Shown: positions 1-12,015 of the stretch, piece after piece
Position numbering within the stretch: the first letter of the stretch is position 1
Layout: the number at the start of each line of letters is the position of its first letter
From: Crossaster papposus
Taxonomy: Eukaryota > Echinodermata > Asteroidea > Velatida > Solasteridae
Length of the DNA stretch: 64,000 nucleotides
NCBI GenBank assembly: GCA_037893245.1
Contig: JBAIAA010000524.1
Span: 124,001 to 188,000 of the forward strand
Reading direction: 5' to 3'
Position numbers and translations under genes: made by a program
Notes under the pieces: model-generated
Told to the model about the DNA's origin: nothing
The model's database searches: none
Seen by the model: only the letters and a program-made list of their open reading frames with translations

Positions 1-299
1 AGTATACACCGACAATGATTGAACGATCGTGTACAAAACCTATGGGAGGCCTCCCGAAAGTACAAACGAGTTAAAGACTCATCTTTTTAACTGTAATTGA
101 ACATAAGTCTGTATTTTATTCATGTTTTAGTTTTCATTTGAACCGTTACATGCATTTGTTTTTTGTCCATGCATTTATTAGGAATAATAGTGATTGGGGT
201 TTTTAATATACAATGTAGTTTTTACAGTATTTTATTTTAATGGTATTTTAACTATGTGCGGTACTGCGGTATTTAACAGTTTACAATATTTTATAATAT

Positions 300-378
300 T
301 TTTGTAAAGCGCTTTGAGGAATCTTTGATTTATATTGCGCTATATAAATGCTGTTTTATTATTATTATTATTATTATA
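300..378 (+). repeat. LINE/SINE 3' tail with TTA microsatellite
   Basis: AAAGCGCTTTGAGGAATC followed by TTGCGCTATATAAATGCTG and (TTA)n is the common 3' end of L2/CR1-related retroposons and the SINEs they mobilise in many animals. Only the tail is recognised. Confidence 0.6.
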
Positions 379-2178
379 CGATCCTTCTTCAAAATGTAAT
401 GAGACATAACTATCTAGAAAACAGATCGACGTTTCGGGAGAATTTTAGCCATCCATTTATTTTTAAGATTGTTATTCTGCTGTAACTTTGCGAGAACCGC
501 TCGTTCACTGCACAGACCAACGAGGCTGTCGTGTTTGCTTGTATCATTTTGATCATAAAGATATCGGACCCTGATAAAGACCTATTGTATTAAACATAAA
601 TTTCACTAAGAAAAGTGGATACTTAGTGGATTTAAATTAGGGACCATTCGATTTAGAGCTTAACCCACTGTTCACCAGACTACCGTGACAGGTCAATGAC
701 AGCCGTTCTTTATATGTTTGTGTATATTCGTTGACTAAAGTATAATAATGCTGTTACGTCACTGTTTTTCTATAGCTCATCGTAGTCTGCTTTCGAGGGT
801 GCATTAATTTTGCACTATTTCTAGGAGAAACCTTTCGCTGCGGTGTAAAAAGAAAACACGCATTCAGCTTCAATCCCTATTCTCCAAGAATCTTTCAGTA
901 CCTTACCTCCATCTCAATTTGTCTTTATAATCACAACGATCAATCCGACACGGTTGCCCATGGCAACATGCTTTTTTACCATCTTCCACACAACGAAGCC
1001 ATCTACAATGTTGTGTTGAATATCGGATCGTATTAGTGCTCTGCACTGGATGCATGATGCTGTATATTTGTGGTTTACTAAAAGGGCCGACAATCGGTTC
1101 CATAAAATACAACGTGGAAGACCAGACGGTTGTTTTGTGTCCCAAGAGGGATTGTTATTAAGATCTACGCCAAAATGTATTTTTTTTAACGGGGTACAGT
1201 AATATTGCACAGAAACACTATCACCAAAACCCAGAAACAACATCGAATCAATGCAAAACGCCGTGTCGATTTTGTCCACTGTCAATAAAGGTATAATACA
1301 CCATTTGCAAACATTAAAAAACAAAAATTAAACAAGGCAGGCATCTGTACTCGGCGTTCAAGGATCTCCAGCGCGACTTAGACGGTACTGTAGACTCATA
1401 AAACAGTTCATTATACACACGTGAAATAGACGGCATCGAACATCAATGATGCGATCACCAGGTTGTCATGGTGATAGACTCGACAGCACCACGCGGTTAG
1501 CGAAGAGCCGCGTGTGTATATACACGTGTATTATTAATACCCTCATGCCTTTCACTGCGATAAATTGTCGTTCATGTCTAGTGCTAATAAATGACCTCGT
1601 GGAGCAATTTGTCATCATTTCGATCGGGACTGACTTGGGCCATGCGGAAGATGATAAAAGAAGACAGCATGACACGCTGGCTGTTCGTTTGCATCAAAGC
1701 TAACGAGCTAGCGATTACCGGGAGGGCTCTTTGCACTGGCTGCAGGCTTCGAAGGATTTCCAAACCCCTTTCTATATGAATTACGTTTTCAAGGTGCGAC
1801 GGTGATGTGAAAAAAAAAACATGACAAATGTTCAGCTTTCAATTTCGTTTGCACAGACTGTATTTTCGCTTTTATATGAAACATTAAAGTTGTGGTAACC
1901 GCTTCTATTCAGATTCAAATTAGCCGGTCGACACCGGGTAGCTCGGTGGTCAAGTAGTATTGACGTCCGCACTACCCTTGTGCAAGACGTTCGTCGTTAT
2001 CCGTCCGATATCCGTCGTTATATGTGAAAGCTCATAACACGGCCATGCTCAAAATATCGGAGATTATCGGAAATTATCGGACTAGTAGTTGATTCGTATA
2101 GAGTTATTTTAATGAAGGCTTTTGAGGAATTGTACATTAAGTATAGGTTGAAACTGTCCCCGGACGCGATATTCTTTT
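379..2178. other. Gene-free stretch
   Basis: Apart from the weak cysteine-rich exon candidate at 911-1066 I see nothing supportable here: AT-rich single-copy-looking sequence with short random frames. Confidence 0.5.
911..1066 (-). other. Candidate cysteine-rich exon
   Basis: On the minus strand a frame with acceptor-like AATATACAG and donor GAG|GTAAGG at its lower end encodes CRWLRCVEDGKKACC followed by HGQPCRIDRC. The spacing is C-x4-C-x7-CC-x4-C-x4-C, typical of a small disulfide-rich extracellular module. No neighbouring exon was found, the alternative minus-strand frame is also open here, and I cannot name the family. Treat as a weak exon candidate. Confidence 0.3.
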
Positions 2179-2401
2179 CTGCAGGTAGGTTGATACATAG
2201 TGTACATTTATTAGCCAATCAGAACACAGATGGTGTTGACGTCATCGATGATGTTAGAGTTGTCTGGGATCTGACTAGGGTTAGGGGTTAGGGGTTAGGG
2301 GTTAGGGTTAGGGTTAGGGTTGCCCCAGACAACTCTAACATCATCGATGACGTCAACTGCCATCTGTGTTCTGATTGGCTAATGTACCAACCTACCTGCA
2401 G
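2179..2401. mobile_element. Foldback element with TTAGGG-type core, copy 1
   Basis: Inverted arms start CTGCAGGTAGGTTG and end CAACCTACCTGCAG. Each arm carries a CCAAT box (AGCCAATCAGAACACAG) and a perfect CRE palindrome TGACGTCA followed by ATCGATGA. The loop (about 2275-2322) is a degenerate array of TTAGGG and TTAGGGG. No coding capacity. Short frames crossing it are shadows. Confidence 0.8.
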
Positions 2402-3152
2402 AATTTTTTTTCGCTCCCCGGACTGTCTGGCTTGATCGGTGAGGGTCATATCAGTTAAGTTTTTGCTCGTTTTGCTGGGTATTTGCTTACCGTTGACAAT
2501 GTTTTGGTCAAAACTATACCTGTACATGTATGTATCTATGGGTTTATGTGCCTAGCCGCCTGTGTGGGTGCCAGCTAGCTTTCGAGCAGAATGAGGCCGG
2601 CTACCTGAACAATCATGGATTACCCACAACCTGTCGGCAAATCCACGATAAACATCGTGATCACGAAGAAATGATTCTAAAAAAATCTTCGAGGAATAAT
2701 ATATCTGCTGCAGAATTCAAACAATACGACAGAAATTAGGACGACAAACAATTAACGCTGAATCTCCGCCATTGTGTCGCGGTATGCATCCAACGTATAA
2801 TTTGACGACGTCGGGGTTAACCAAGTTGTGATTGGACACTCCATATCTATAATCGCATACGAGGTCGTGCGCTAGAAATCTAGCCCAAAATAAGAACATA
2901 ACATTTCATGGATGGTTAAAACAAGGCGTTTGGTTGTCTTCGGTTGATTTGCATAAATAGTGGCCGCGTGAGGTCGCTGTTCGCGCTGTATTTTTGCACT
3001 GCGAACCACAGTCCTGCGAACTCACTCTTCTTTATTTTTTCGGAAAATAATAAAAGTTTCCAGCATTATTTGGAGCTCGTATAAAAACGGGGTCTGTTTT
3101 CTTGGCGCGCCTGGATTTATAGACACAGCTTGCCGGCTGCGATAGTTTTTTT
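2402..3152. other. Stretch between the two foldback elements
   Basis: No gene recognised. A 69-codon plus frame at 2530-2739 has no family resemblance. Confidence 0.5.
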
Positions 3153-3406
3153 CTGCAGGTAGGTTGGTACATTAGCCAATCAGAACACAGATGGTGTTGA
3201 CGTCATCGATGTTAGAGTTGTCTGGGACAACCCTAACCCTAACCCCTAAACCTAACCCCTAAACCTAACCCTAACACTAACACTAACCCTAAACCCTAAC
3301 CCTAACCCTAGTCAGATCCCAGACAACTCTAACATCATCGATGACGTCAACACCAACTGTGTTCTGATTGGCTAATAAATGTACACTATGTACCAACCTA
3401 CCTGCA
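3153..3406. mobile_element. Foldback element with telomere-like core, copy 2
   Basis: Same arms as 2179-2401 (CTGCAGGTAGGTTGGTACAT at left, CCAACCTACCTGCA at right) with CCAAT and TGACGTCA motifs. The core (3228-3310) reads CCCTAA/CCCCTAAA variants, so the telomeric strand is inverted relative to copy 1. Confidence 0.8.
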
Positions 3407-4825
3407 TACAAAAATTATCGCTTCCCGGCTATGCTTGGGGGTGAGTGGACGCAGTTGCTTAGAAACCGCTGCATCTCGTATTATCACGGACCGCATCGGA
3501 CATCTTTATCATCTCAATTTATCAACCATCCTTTCTTGCGCGTGCCTCTCTCTGTTTGTTTTAAATGTCCATGCATATTCGCCCTGAACAAGGCTAAAAG
3601 CCACTCCATGCTATACAGGGATAAGAGAGAAATTAAAAGAAGACGTAGGCTATACGTAGGATCAGATTATAGATTGGACTGAAGAAACAAGCACGTATAA
3701 GAAAATACAAATAGATGCAGCGAGCGCGCGGGAACACACTTTTGGAATATTTATTTGTTATACATAATGCACTGCACCAGTATAGTACGGGTGGAAACAT
3801 ACATAACATACCCCTCTCCTTCCCCTCACCCCCACCTCCACCCTACCCCACCCCACCTCCTTACATTGCCTAACATTACCTAGCAGAAAATGCCAGGATG
3901 TTACGTCCATTCTCCATGGACGTCTTATTGAAATTGTCGATGCGGAGTCGTTTCACCTTACAATAGTTAACTTATTTTCTCTAGTGAAAGAATTTGTCGA
4001 TCAAGATCAAAAATTTGTCGATCAAGAAACCCCCGCAAAGTTCCACTTAATAAAATTAAAGTGGCAAAGTTCAAGCATACTGTCAGTTTTCTTGTCTTCG
4101 CTGTGCTTGGTATGGGTTATTGCACGGCTGTTCTGTGTGTTTATAAAAAGTAAATTCAATTTAGGCTTCGAGGACGAGCGCATGTATGAAAAGAACAAAA
4201 GCACGTCCTATTTTTAACGAAGTATCACCTTACTCTCTACGTATAATACAGAATTTTGAAGATTGTATGGTGGACCGTTATAGAGTGGGTGAATAAAAGA
4301 TGTTACCCACATGATACAGCGCCCATGGGCGTCACCGAGATTTGCTTTCTTGGGGGGGGGGGGGGGGGGGAGGGGACAAAGCACTCACCAAAAAAGAAGC
4401 AAAGGGAGAAATCACTAGCAGTGGACAAATCGAAAGGGAGTGATGCTGGACATCACTTGACTTCTAGTGTAATTATAACCGCATTTTAGGCGGGGTGTCC
4501 ATTTTTTTATAAGAAGCACTCAACCCCTGAAATGATAGCTAGACTCCTTGTCCTTACAAAATCCAACAGCATAGGCCTAATGTTAAAACTCTATACACCC
4601 AAACTGATTATGCTGGTATGCCTAACCCATGCAAGTCATATACTCATATAACCCACTCCAACAGATTTCAACTAAACGTGCAGATGGATTCTGATGGGTT
4701 GGGATGGTTAGGGTAAAACAAAAGGGATTTTCTTGAGATTTAAATTTAAATTTGGTGACTACTTTTGTATATGCTTTATGTATGCCCACCCACTATACAC
4801 ACAGGTGTAGTGACGTTTGCACACA
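3407..4825. other. Gene-free stretch with C-rich and poly-G tracts
   Basis: A C/A-rich pyrimidine tract lies at 3810-3860 and a poly-G run at about 4351-4370. Nothing coding is recognised. Confidence 0.5.
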
Positions 4826-5025
4826 CGTTTGTTTATGGTGTAAATCGAGGAGTTTCTTTTGTTCCTCTCGAAAATTTCCTTTGTTTGTACTCTAACTTTT
4901 TTCCGACGGCTCTCATTGGTTTTGTACACGAATCTCAATCGAGGTCGTCCTCGATTCTAACCCTAACCCCAATTCACCTTCGTGTCGCCAGGTCATGTGT
5001 CCTCCATTTACACCATAAACAAACG
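4826..5025. mobile_element. 200-bp inverted-repeat element
   Basis: CGTTTGTTTATGGTGTAAAT at 4826-4845 is exactly mirrored by ATTTACACCATAAACAAACG at 5006-5025. It is a MITE-like foldback of unknown superfamily. The frame across it is a shadow. Confidence 0.7.
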
Positions 5026-5561
5026 CTATAGATCATTGATACACATACACACATGTGCCTCAATTCAATTTGAAAATCATTTTTTGAGGGTGCCACACCC
5101 AGAAAGCACAGACACACCAACTTTAATATTAATCTGTTTCATAATTTGCGCATGAACACAAAAACAAACACCCGTGGCTGGAATATGTATATTTGTCTTA
5201 TTTAGCTGCCCGTTCGCATGTCTTGCTCCTAAAGCCCCATACATCTGTCCAAGTACTACTGTACGTTAGACACTCCGATATTTGTATTGGCCCAAGTAGG
5301 ACGATACAGGTGTTTCTTGCCGGGAGATCGATGACGATCAGCCCGCGAGCTGACAGTGGAATTACGCTTCTCCTTGTTTACCACACCGCGGACAATACGA
5401 TTCTATATCATAAAGATCAATTATTGACGGTGACTATCATGACAGGCCGAAAAAATGAATCACTAATAATATAAAACCCTCAATATATTAACACAAGAAT
5501 AAATAACATTAAAAGCATCATGGGATTTCAGATAAGTGTTCGTGTGATCGAGTTAGTATTT

Positions 5562-5834
5562 CATACGCACTGTGGACCTCCGAACAATTGACGTCCACAG
5601 GATGCGGGAAGAGGTTACGGTTTGTGGACTTGGAATGACCCACAGTCCGTTTTGCCCTCTCTGAAAAAAAGCTTTAGAGGAAAAACGGGTTAGGGTTATA
5701 TATAGAATAGGTAAGAGGAACAGCTGAGAGGCCCAGAATCAAAATTTGAGGTTAAATCTTTTTTGGGGAAGCGAGAAAAATTAGTATTTAGCCAATTTTT
5801 TTTAAACTACATGAAGACAAAAGAATGTTCACAG
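5562..5834 (+). repeat. Dispersed repeat, copy 1 (second at 50651)
   Basis: About 270 bp, similar along its length to 50651-50922, from CATACGCACTGTGGACCTCC to the AATGTTCACAG end. It contains GGGTTAGGGTTATATATAGA and a TGGGGAAGCGAGAAAAAT block. The copies run in the same direction. No inverted termini or coding potential were seen. A poly-G run follows directly. Confidence 0.8.
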
Positions 5835-5837
5835 CAG

Positions 5838-5861
5838 GGGGGGGGGGGGGGGGGGGGGGGG
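5838..5861 (+). repeat. Poly-G tract
   Basis: About 24 G in a row following the dispersed repeat, mirrored nearby by a CCCCCCC run at 5882. It could be replication-unstable or a sequencing-length uncertainty. Confidence 0.9.
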
Positions 5862-6729
5862 TGCGACGGGTTTCTTTTCAACCCCCCCCAAATTACCAAA
5901 AGGTCCACATTTTCCGGGGTAAATAAACTAATAAAGGTATTTTGATGTAGAAATAACGGTACTGGCACACGAACATTTTTGATTAAACTTTTGGTCCTAT
6001 CAGTACAAAAAAATAATATCCAGTGTTTGTACGTGGAAGTTTCTTTCAAAGCCGCCAAGGAATATTTCAGACTGATTTATATTGTTCATATTTTTGTTTT
6101 CAGTGTTTCACGAGGGAATTGTAATTCAAACGCTGATTTATTTGGTTTCATTTTATATGCAACTAATTCTCTTGAATTTACTTTGGATAAAAACGCTCAA
6201 GTGAAAAAATATATATATTTACATATTTTTTTTTACTTACTGCAAAACCATGTTCTGGCTTGAATACCAAACCATTCGAATGTAACCCTACATTCTTTTT
6301 GTCGGTTGGTCTCTGAGTAATTCGTTTACTCACTGACTTTTTTCTTTGCTTAATACAAATTTATGCGAAATTTATGGAAATTCAGTACACCTGCCGCAGT
6401 CAGAGTGCTAATGGCATAACGGTATTATACCGAGATTGACAACACGCAACTTTGCAAGGTTATATTTGATGTGATAACGGATCGTCCAATGCACGCACTT
6501 ATGAAGACATCGCTGTTACATGTGTATTATGTAATCCCATGGGGGACTTCGACTAATCCAACGCTAGTGTTTGGCATCGTTGTAGATCTGAACAGATTGG
6601 ATCTGTTTCAGACCGTCGCGCTTCTGCCCTGTCGAATGCAAATGCGATGTTAGCGCAGCAAAAGCACGGCACTGGTTTCAAACGTCGAACTTGATTGCAA
6701 CAGCCAACAACAGTCCAGTCAAACTTAAA
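5862..6729. other. Gene-free stretch
   Basis: AT-rich. No feature recognised. Confidence 0.5.
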
Positions 6730-6963
6730 CAGGGTTGTAGTCGAGTCCCTGCAAGTCCTTTCACAAGTCTTTTCGTGAAGCCAGTCACAAGTCCCTTCAT
6801 AAAGGCAGTCACAAGTAACTAGATGAACAATGACAAAGGAATGCCTTTGTCAAAGCTGATTTGAATAGCTTGTGATTTGAATTGGAACTGAAGGACTTGT
6901 GATGGACTTGCAGGGACTTACAGGGACTTGCAGGGACTTGTGATGGACCCGACTACATCCCTG
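6730..6963 (+). mobile_element. hAT-type MITE with 8-bp target duplication
   Basis: 234 bp. The ends are CAGGGTTGTAGTCGAGTCC and GGACCCGACTACATCCCTG, inverted. The flanks carry a perfect 8-bp duplication AACTTAAA (6722-6729 and 6964-6971). CAGGG termini and 8-bp duplications are the hallmark of hAT elements. The interior repeats GACTTGCAGGGACTT-like units. Non-coding. Confidence 0.88.
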
Positions 6964-6971
6964 AACTTAAA

Positions 6972-8619
6972 TGATAGTGACTCCTTGACCCTCGCTAGCC
7001 GCCTATGGCATGCCATCATCTAACTATTATTTGATGGCAATAGCATACAGTTAAAAAACGCCTCGCTTCCGTGCAATGTAATAGTGTACAAACCGTTCAC
7101 ATTGTTTCCGTCATATTGCCTCATTGCCTGATTTTAGGTGTAGCGATCGCAGACAGCAGTGACGTCGTACGTACGTATACACGGATGTCTTTAAGTATAG
7201 AGATTTTGAATAGCACGCTTCACGTTCAGCTGAACTTTGTAGACGCAGTGCAATGTAAAGAAATGCTATTACATGTATTCGGATTGGATTCTACTATTCT
7301 ATCTAGGGGCCTATTTCGGAAATTCGGATACGTTTCGGAAATTCGGAATCCAATATTGATGTAGCTTTGTTTTAACATTTAAAACACATTTAATATAATC
7401 ACTTTCTAATTTATTATAATGTAGTTATTATAATGTAACTTTGGGGAACCCCCCCCCCCCCGGTTTTTACGCCAAAACCTGGCACGATCGGGCTTCCGTA
7501 GGATGTCCTTCCACTATAGTGTGTTAGTTTGTTAGAAACACACGTTCATAGTCTAGTTCGGTATCCGGTCGCTTCGTCACCTCGTCAACTCGGCATCTTC
7601 CCAACAAAAGTCACGCTTACTCATTTTTAATTAACTGCTTTTTTAAACGAAATTGTTAACGATTTTTTATAAAAATGTGTAAAACATTTTATATAATTCA
7701 TTTTCTATACATCGGTTATTTTTATTTGCCATTTGTCGGAGAGAAAGAAGCGTTCATGATGTATCTCGAATGTCACTACCTGACTCAAAGTAATGAACAA
7801 TTTATGCTGCGCACTCTCACAACTTAGCAAGGGGCCTCTCAATGTTTTATATTTGCTCGTGTCCACCGCCCATAGTCTATGGAATATCCGCTCGTCGGAC
7901 CTGATATAGATTCGGTGATTAATTATGCAAACAAGACTGTAATTTGACCTCAAGGTTCTATCCAATCAGCAGTCGCTTTCTATTGCGATATTGCGTCTTC
8001 CGTTACTGTTGCTATGTTAATACAAAAACATGGCAGCCAAATTGGCCAATCACTCGCATTGTAACAAATGAAAAAGTCAGTCTTGGAGCAAGACTACTAC
8101 GTACACGGTCTCGACACGATGCCCCTTACACAGCGGCGTGTTAGGTTTCATTTCAGCCACACCTCCCGCAGATTAAAGCCGACAAAATGGAAATATAAAT
8201 TTTCGCGCCCAGGGGCTCTCTCTGATGCGCACACATACGGCGAATTGAGCCGTCGGCTACTTGGAATTAGACAGATGTTTGCCTTATAACTGCTTACATT
8301 CCGTTCTATGCCTTTTTAGGGGCACAAAAGCGAATTTGTTGGCTTAATTCTGGTATACCAGTTACGGTATTTACGTCTGGATACACTCTGAAAAATCCTG
8401 AAAAATAGCACCTTCTAGGGTAAAATAACATAGAAACAACTCAATGTGACCCGAAAAAGTGCCATTTCCGACACAAAAAGTGTCGTTTTCGACCCGGAAA
8501 AAGACTGTGCAAATTTGGATGCAGATTCCGCACATGAAGCAAGATATGGGACGGAGAGAACTATGGGTAGACCCGTGTGACAAATCTGTTTTGTGAGTTT
8601 GTGTAGTTAATATTAAAAA
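6972..8619. other. Gene-free stretch
   Basis: A short poly-C run is present at 7449-7460. No gene or repeat family recognised. Confidence 0.5.
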
Positions 8620-8772
8620 ACGGGGGAACTTAATAACGTTTCGGACAGTATTATCTGTCCGTCGTCAGGATACTGAGGGTTTCCAATAGTTTCCAACCTC
8701 TCCACCACTCAAATCCCTCAGTCTCCTGACGACGGACAGGGTATACTCTCCGAAACGTTGAGTTAGTTCCCC
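8620..8772. repeat. Palindromic repeat with CCGAAACGTT ends
   Basis: Inverted arms: CTGTCCGTCGTCAGGATACT (8655) against the mirror ending CTGACGACGGACAG (8739), with outer AACGTTTCGGA / TCCGAAACGTT. A partial related copy lies at 24984-25035 (CTTCAGTCTCCTGACAGAGC). Confidence 0.7.
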
Positions 8773-9081
8773 AGGTTCTCTTCAGAACCTCACAAATTCA
8801 CAAAACAAATATGTAACATGCATGCGATACCGTAAATATTAAAATTATGAACCGTCAAACCTACATAAAATTTACCTTTTTAAAATCAAGAACTATCGAG
8901 GCTTGACTCTGTGTCGATATTTCGCACATCAGTCATGCCCAAATTTATTGTCTGCGGGGCATGCGGTGAAAATGACTATTATTAGGTTAAGTTCGTTGCG
9001 CGCTGGTTAATTTACAGAACAGATGTGCGGTCGCGCACTCGCCCCACCCAGCAGTAATTGGTGCACACAGTGCAGTTCTGG

Positions 9082-9319
9082 GGCCAATTTCATAGAGCTG
9101 CTAAGCACACAAATTTGCTTAGCATGACAATTTGTCCTTGGCAAAAACAAGGTTACAGACCAAATTTTCACCTGATCTTTATTGTTCTGGATTGATAATC
9201 AGCTGTTTTTTGCTTAGCACGAAAAACACGTATAATTTTGGCTGGTAACCTGTTTTTAACGAGCAACACTTTTTTGTGCTAAGCACATTTTTTTGCTTAG
9301 CAGCTCTATGAAATTGGCC
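9082..9319. mobile_element. GGCCAATTTCATAGAGC MITE, copy 1
   Basis: 238 bp with termini GGCCAATTTCATAGAGCTGC and its inverse GCAGCTCTATGAAATTGGCC. Subterminal TGCTTAGCA motifs are repeated in both orientations. The same family occurs at 21643, 51789 and, decayed, at 25632 and 57981. Confidence 0.85.
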
Positions 9320-9479
9320 TGCAACAGCTACTGGTATGCGACTACGTACGGGTAATTTTCAGCAGAAATTAAAAGTTATATACCCAGCATGATATGAGAC
9401 CGAGGGGTTCTTCCCTTAGTCCACCATATATACACTCTCTAGACTATTGTTACCTAACGCACCTAAACAAAAATTCATC

Positions 9480-9531
9480 CATTTCTGATACTTCGAGCAA
9501 TTACCAATGGTGTATCCTATACCTTTAAGGC
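9480..9531 (-). repeat. Terminal fragment of the TTAA-flanked MITE family
   Basis: GCAATTACCAATGGTGTATC followed by CTATACCTTTAA matches the end of the element seen complete at 18630-19001. Confidence 0.65.
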
Positions 9532-9700
9532 CGGTTCATACTCAGCGCGAATTTGCGAGGGGACCTGCGAGGGGAACTCCGACGGGAACTCCGACGAATT
9601 TTCGCAGCGAATGCTCAAATTCGTATCGCATTCGCTTTCGCGTTAAGCATGAACTTGCCTTGTTGACAGAGTCTCAATTTCGCGCCAGTCTGAACATAAT
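9532..9700. repeat. GGCCGGTTCATACT-type repeat
   Basis: GGCCGGTTCATACTCAGCGC is followed by tandem GGGAACTCCGAC units and several GCGAAT/ATTCGC words in both orientations, the pattern of a MITE. The right end is not clear. Confidence 0.4.
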
Positions 9701-10330
9701 ACGTGTAAGCATAATGTAACATATCGATTTTTTGTCTTCGGCTTTCTTTGTCTTCGGCTTCGCCCACCAAATTTCGAATCACTGAGCAACAAATCGAAAT
9801 AGAAGCAAAATTGACTCTTGGGGACTTGTCAGCGAATTGAATGTTTCTGAAGCACAAACAGTCACCAGAATGCGGCTGGAGTTCCCGAAGTTGGAAGCTT
9901 AAAATCACCTTTTTAAGCCAGGGGTAAAAGGCCCTTAGTTTTAGTTTTGTCCATATACCTCAATGCCCCGTCACCCCCATGCGCACGTTTGGTGCGAAAT
10001 ACGGTACCCTCTGGAGACATGAACACAATGTGTACAATGGAGACAAAACGTCTCCGGAGGGTAAATTTCTATAGATGAATAGGTCTCCACTGGGAATTTC
10101 ACGAATTAGATTTTTGGATTTTACTTAAATTACTAGAAAAACTAGGGTTAGTGTTTGGGTTAGGGTATAATATAGGGTATATTGGGTCGAAATTTCAACC
10201 CCGGAAAAAAATTATGGTTAAAATGGGAGCATTTTGAAAAACGTGCTCGACTTTCTAACCATTTTGTACACGAGAACAAAGCCATGTCTCCACAGTGATA
10301 CAAAAATGCGAATACATGTTCATGTGCAAG

Positions 10331-11733
10331 TACACTCTAAAAACTGAAGTGTTAAAACCTAGCACTATCCAAGTGCTACATAAATTCAGCACTTTAAGTT
10401 TTAAGATAGTGCTATAATAACACTTGGAGGCGTTCATTTCCAACACCATAATTGGTGCTATTCTAGCACTTCAAAGTGCTTTAATACACAAACATCTAAA
10501 ACATCTAAAACATCTAAAACATAGGATATTTGTTTGGTTTTACCTCGATAAACGTATTGTTTTGTCTAAACTTTTGACATGGTTGTTGCTTCGAGGGATC
10601 AAGTAAAAAATAAAGGCTAATTTGAAGAGACATCCTTTTGAATTTGTCATTTCTCTGTTCAATAAAGTAAGTCTGCACAAGGACCTAACTATCTTAAATT
10701 TGTCCAAAAATTGGTCCTTGTGTCAACTAACTTCATGAAAAATCACTGCCCCCAACCACCCCGCCCTGCCCCCACTGCCCCGCCCATTTAAAAGTAACGC
10801 CTAGGAAGGACTTATATTAGCACTTCATTGGTGCTGTATCGATTAGGAAATTTACCTACAGCAACTGACCAATCAGAAGGGAGGAAATGTGTGTTCACAA
10901 TAGTCGATGTTAAATTGTGGTATTTAGTCCAACAATTCACTTTTTTGACCATGATATGTAATTATTCAAACGATTCCTCGATTGAATTTTGATTTTTGGG
11001 CAAATAGTGAGAAAAAAATCGCATTACATTTTATTCGTATTCAAATGTTGACATTATTCATACAAATTTGCTGTGACTTTTTCGTGGACAACAAAGCGAA
11101 CTATAAAACTAACAACGGCAATAGCTAAGTTTGTAGTAAGTGTTCAGTAGGTAATATCTAATAGGAATAGGTTATTATTGTATGTATGTGTAATTGCAAT
11201 GTGCAATAAGTTAATGTAGTATTACGTAATCTGTACACGCAGTGAATATGTACATGTACATAATTAGAGTGTTCAACAGTAGATTTTTGTATCTTGCCAA
11301 TGTGCATTGAATGTTGTACGAATGTTATTTCACAACGTTTCTTTGTAACGTTCAAAGGACGTCAAGAGAACTCCACACATTTACGTTCCCGCAACGTTTT
11401 TTTCCAAACGTTCCGGAAACATTACCGTAACGTTGTAAGAACGTTCATGGAACGTTTTTTGGTTAGCTGGGATGCTGACACTTCATCAAATGCTGTATGG
11501 ATTGCACCTTGGGGTGCTGGATGTACACCAAGATGGTGCTACAAAGGACTTAAATCAACACTATATTAGTGCTGTATTGGTAGCACTTTCACAGCACTTA
11601 GATAGTGCTGCAATGCTGACACTTCATCAAGTGCTGAAATGGCACTTGAGGTGCAGTCCCTCAGGAAGCACCTGGATAGTGCTAAATCTAACACTTAGGG
11701 ATTTATTTATAACACTTCAGTTTTTAGAGTGTA
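10331..11733. mobile_element. 1.4-kb terminal-inverted-repeat element flanked by TA
   Basis: TACACTCTAAAAACTGAAGT at 10331 is the exact inverse of ACTTCAGTTTTTAGAGTGTA ending at 11733, in a 24-bp perfect terminal repeat with TA outermost. Both subterminal zones are packed with AGTGCT/AGCACT words. A 10-bp unit ACATCTAAAA repeats at about 10493-10526. An ACGTT-rich palindromic stretch (11380-11462) ending TTTTTTGGTTAGCTGGGATG may be a nested insertion. No transposase frame is present. A TA flank is consistent with Tc1/mariner-like mobilisation, but the superfamily is not established. Confidence 0.75.
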
Positions 11734-12015
11734 GCGCGTGTTTACGAATAACTGGTCACGTTGTTGTTGCTATAAAAATGTTGTAGCCCAACACATCACT
11801 ATTTGCATACATGACGTTACACGATCAATCTCATGCAGGTGCGAAATTCGTACAGTATTAAACGTTCCAATGTCGGAATTGGACTATGCAATCGAAATGT
11901 TAAACATGGAGAAATTATTGATCAATAATTAATTGCCTTTACTATATGCCTACTGCCGTGGATGCAGAATTCAATTTTTTTAAAGAAACATGTAGGCCTA
12001 TTTACAGTTCCTTAA

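Noticed and set aside
3368-3682. 104-codon plus frame starting MANKCTLCTNLPA
   Set aside because: Its start is the arm of the foldback element, and the same start recurs on the other copy (2018-2218).
4351-4370. Poly-G tracts as functional G-quadruplexes
   Set aside because: Several pure G runs (4351, 5838, 16250, 33290, 50376) occur in neutral intergenic or intronic places and may be length-uncertain sequence; no gene context supports a role.
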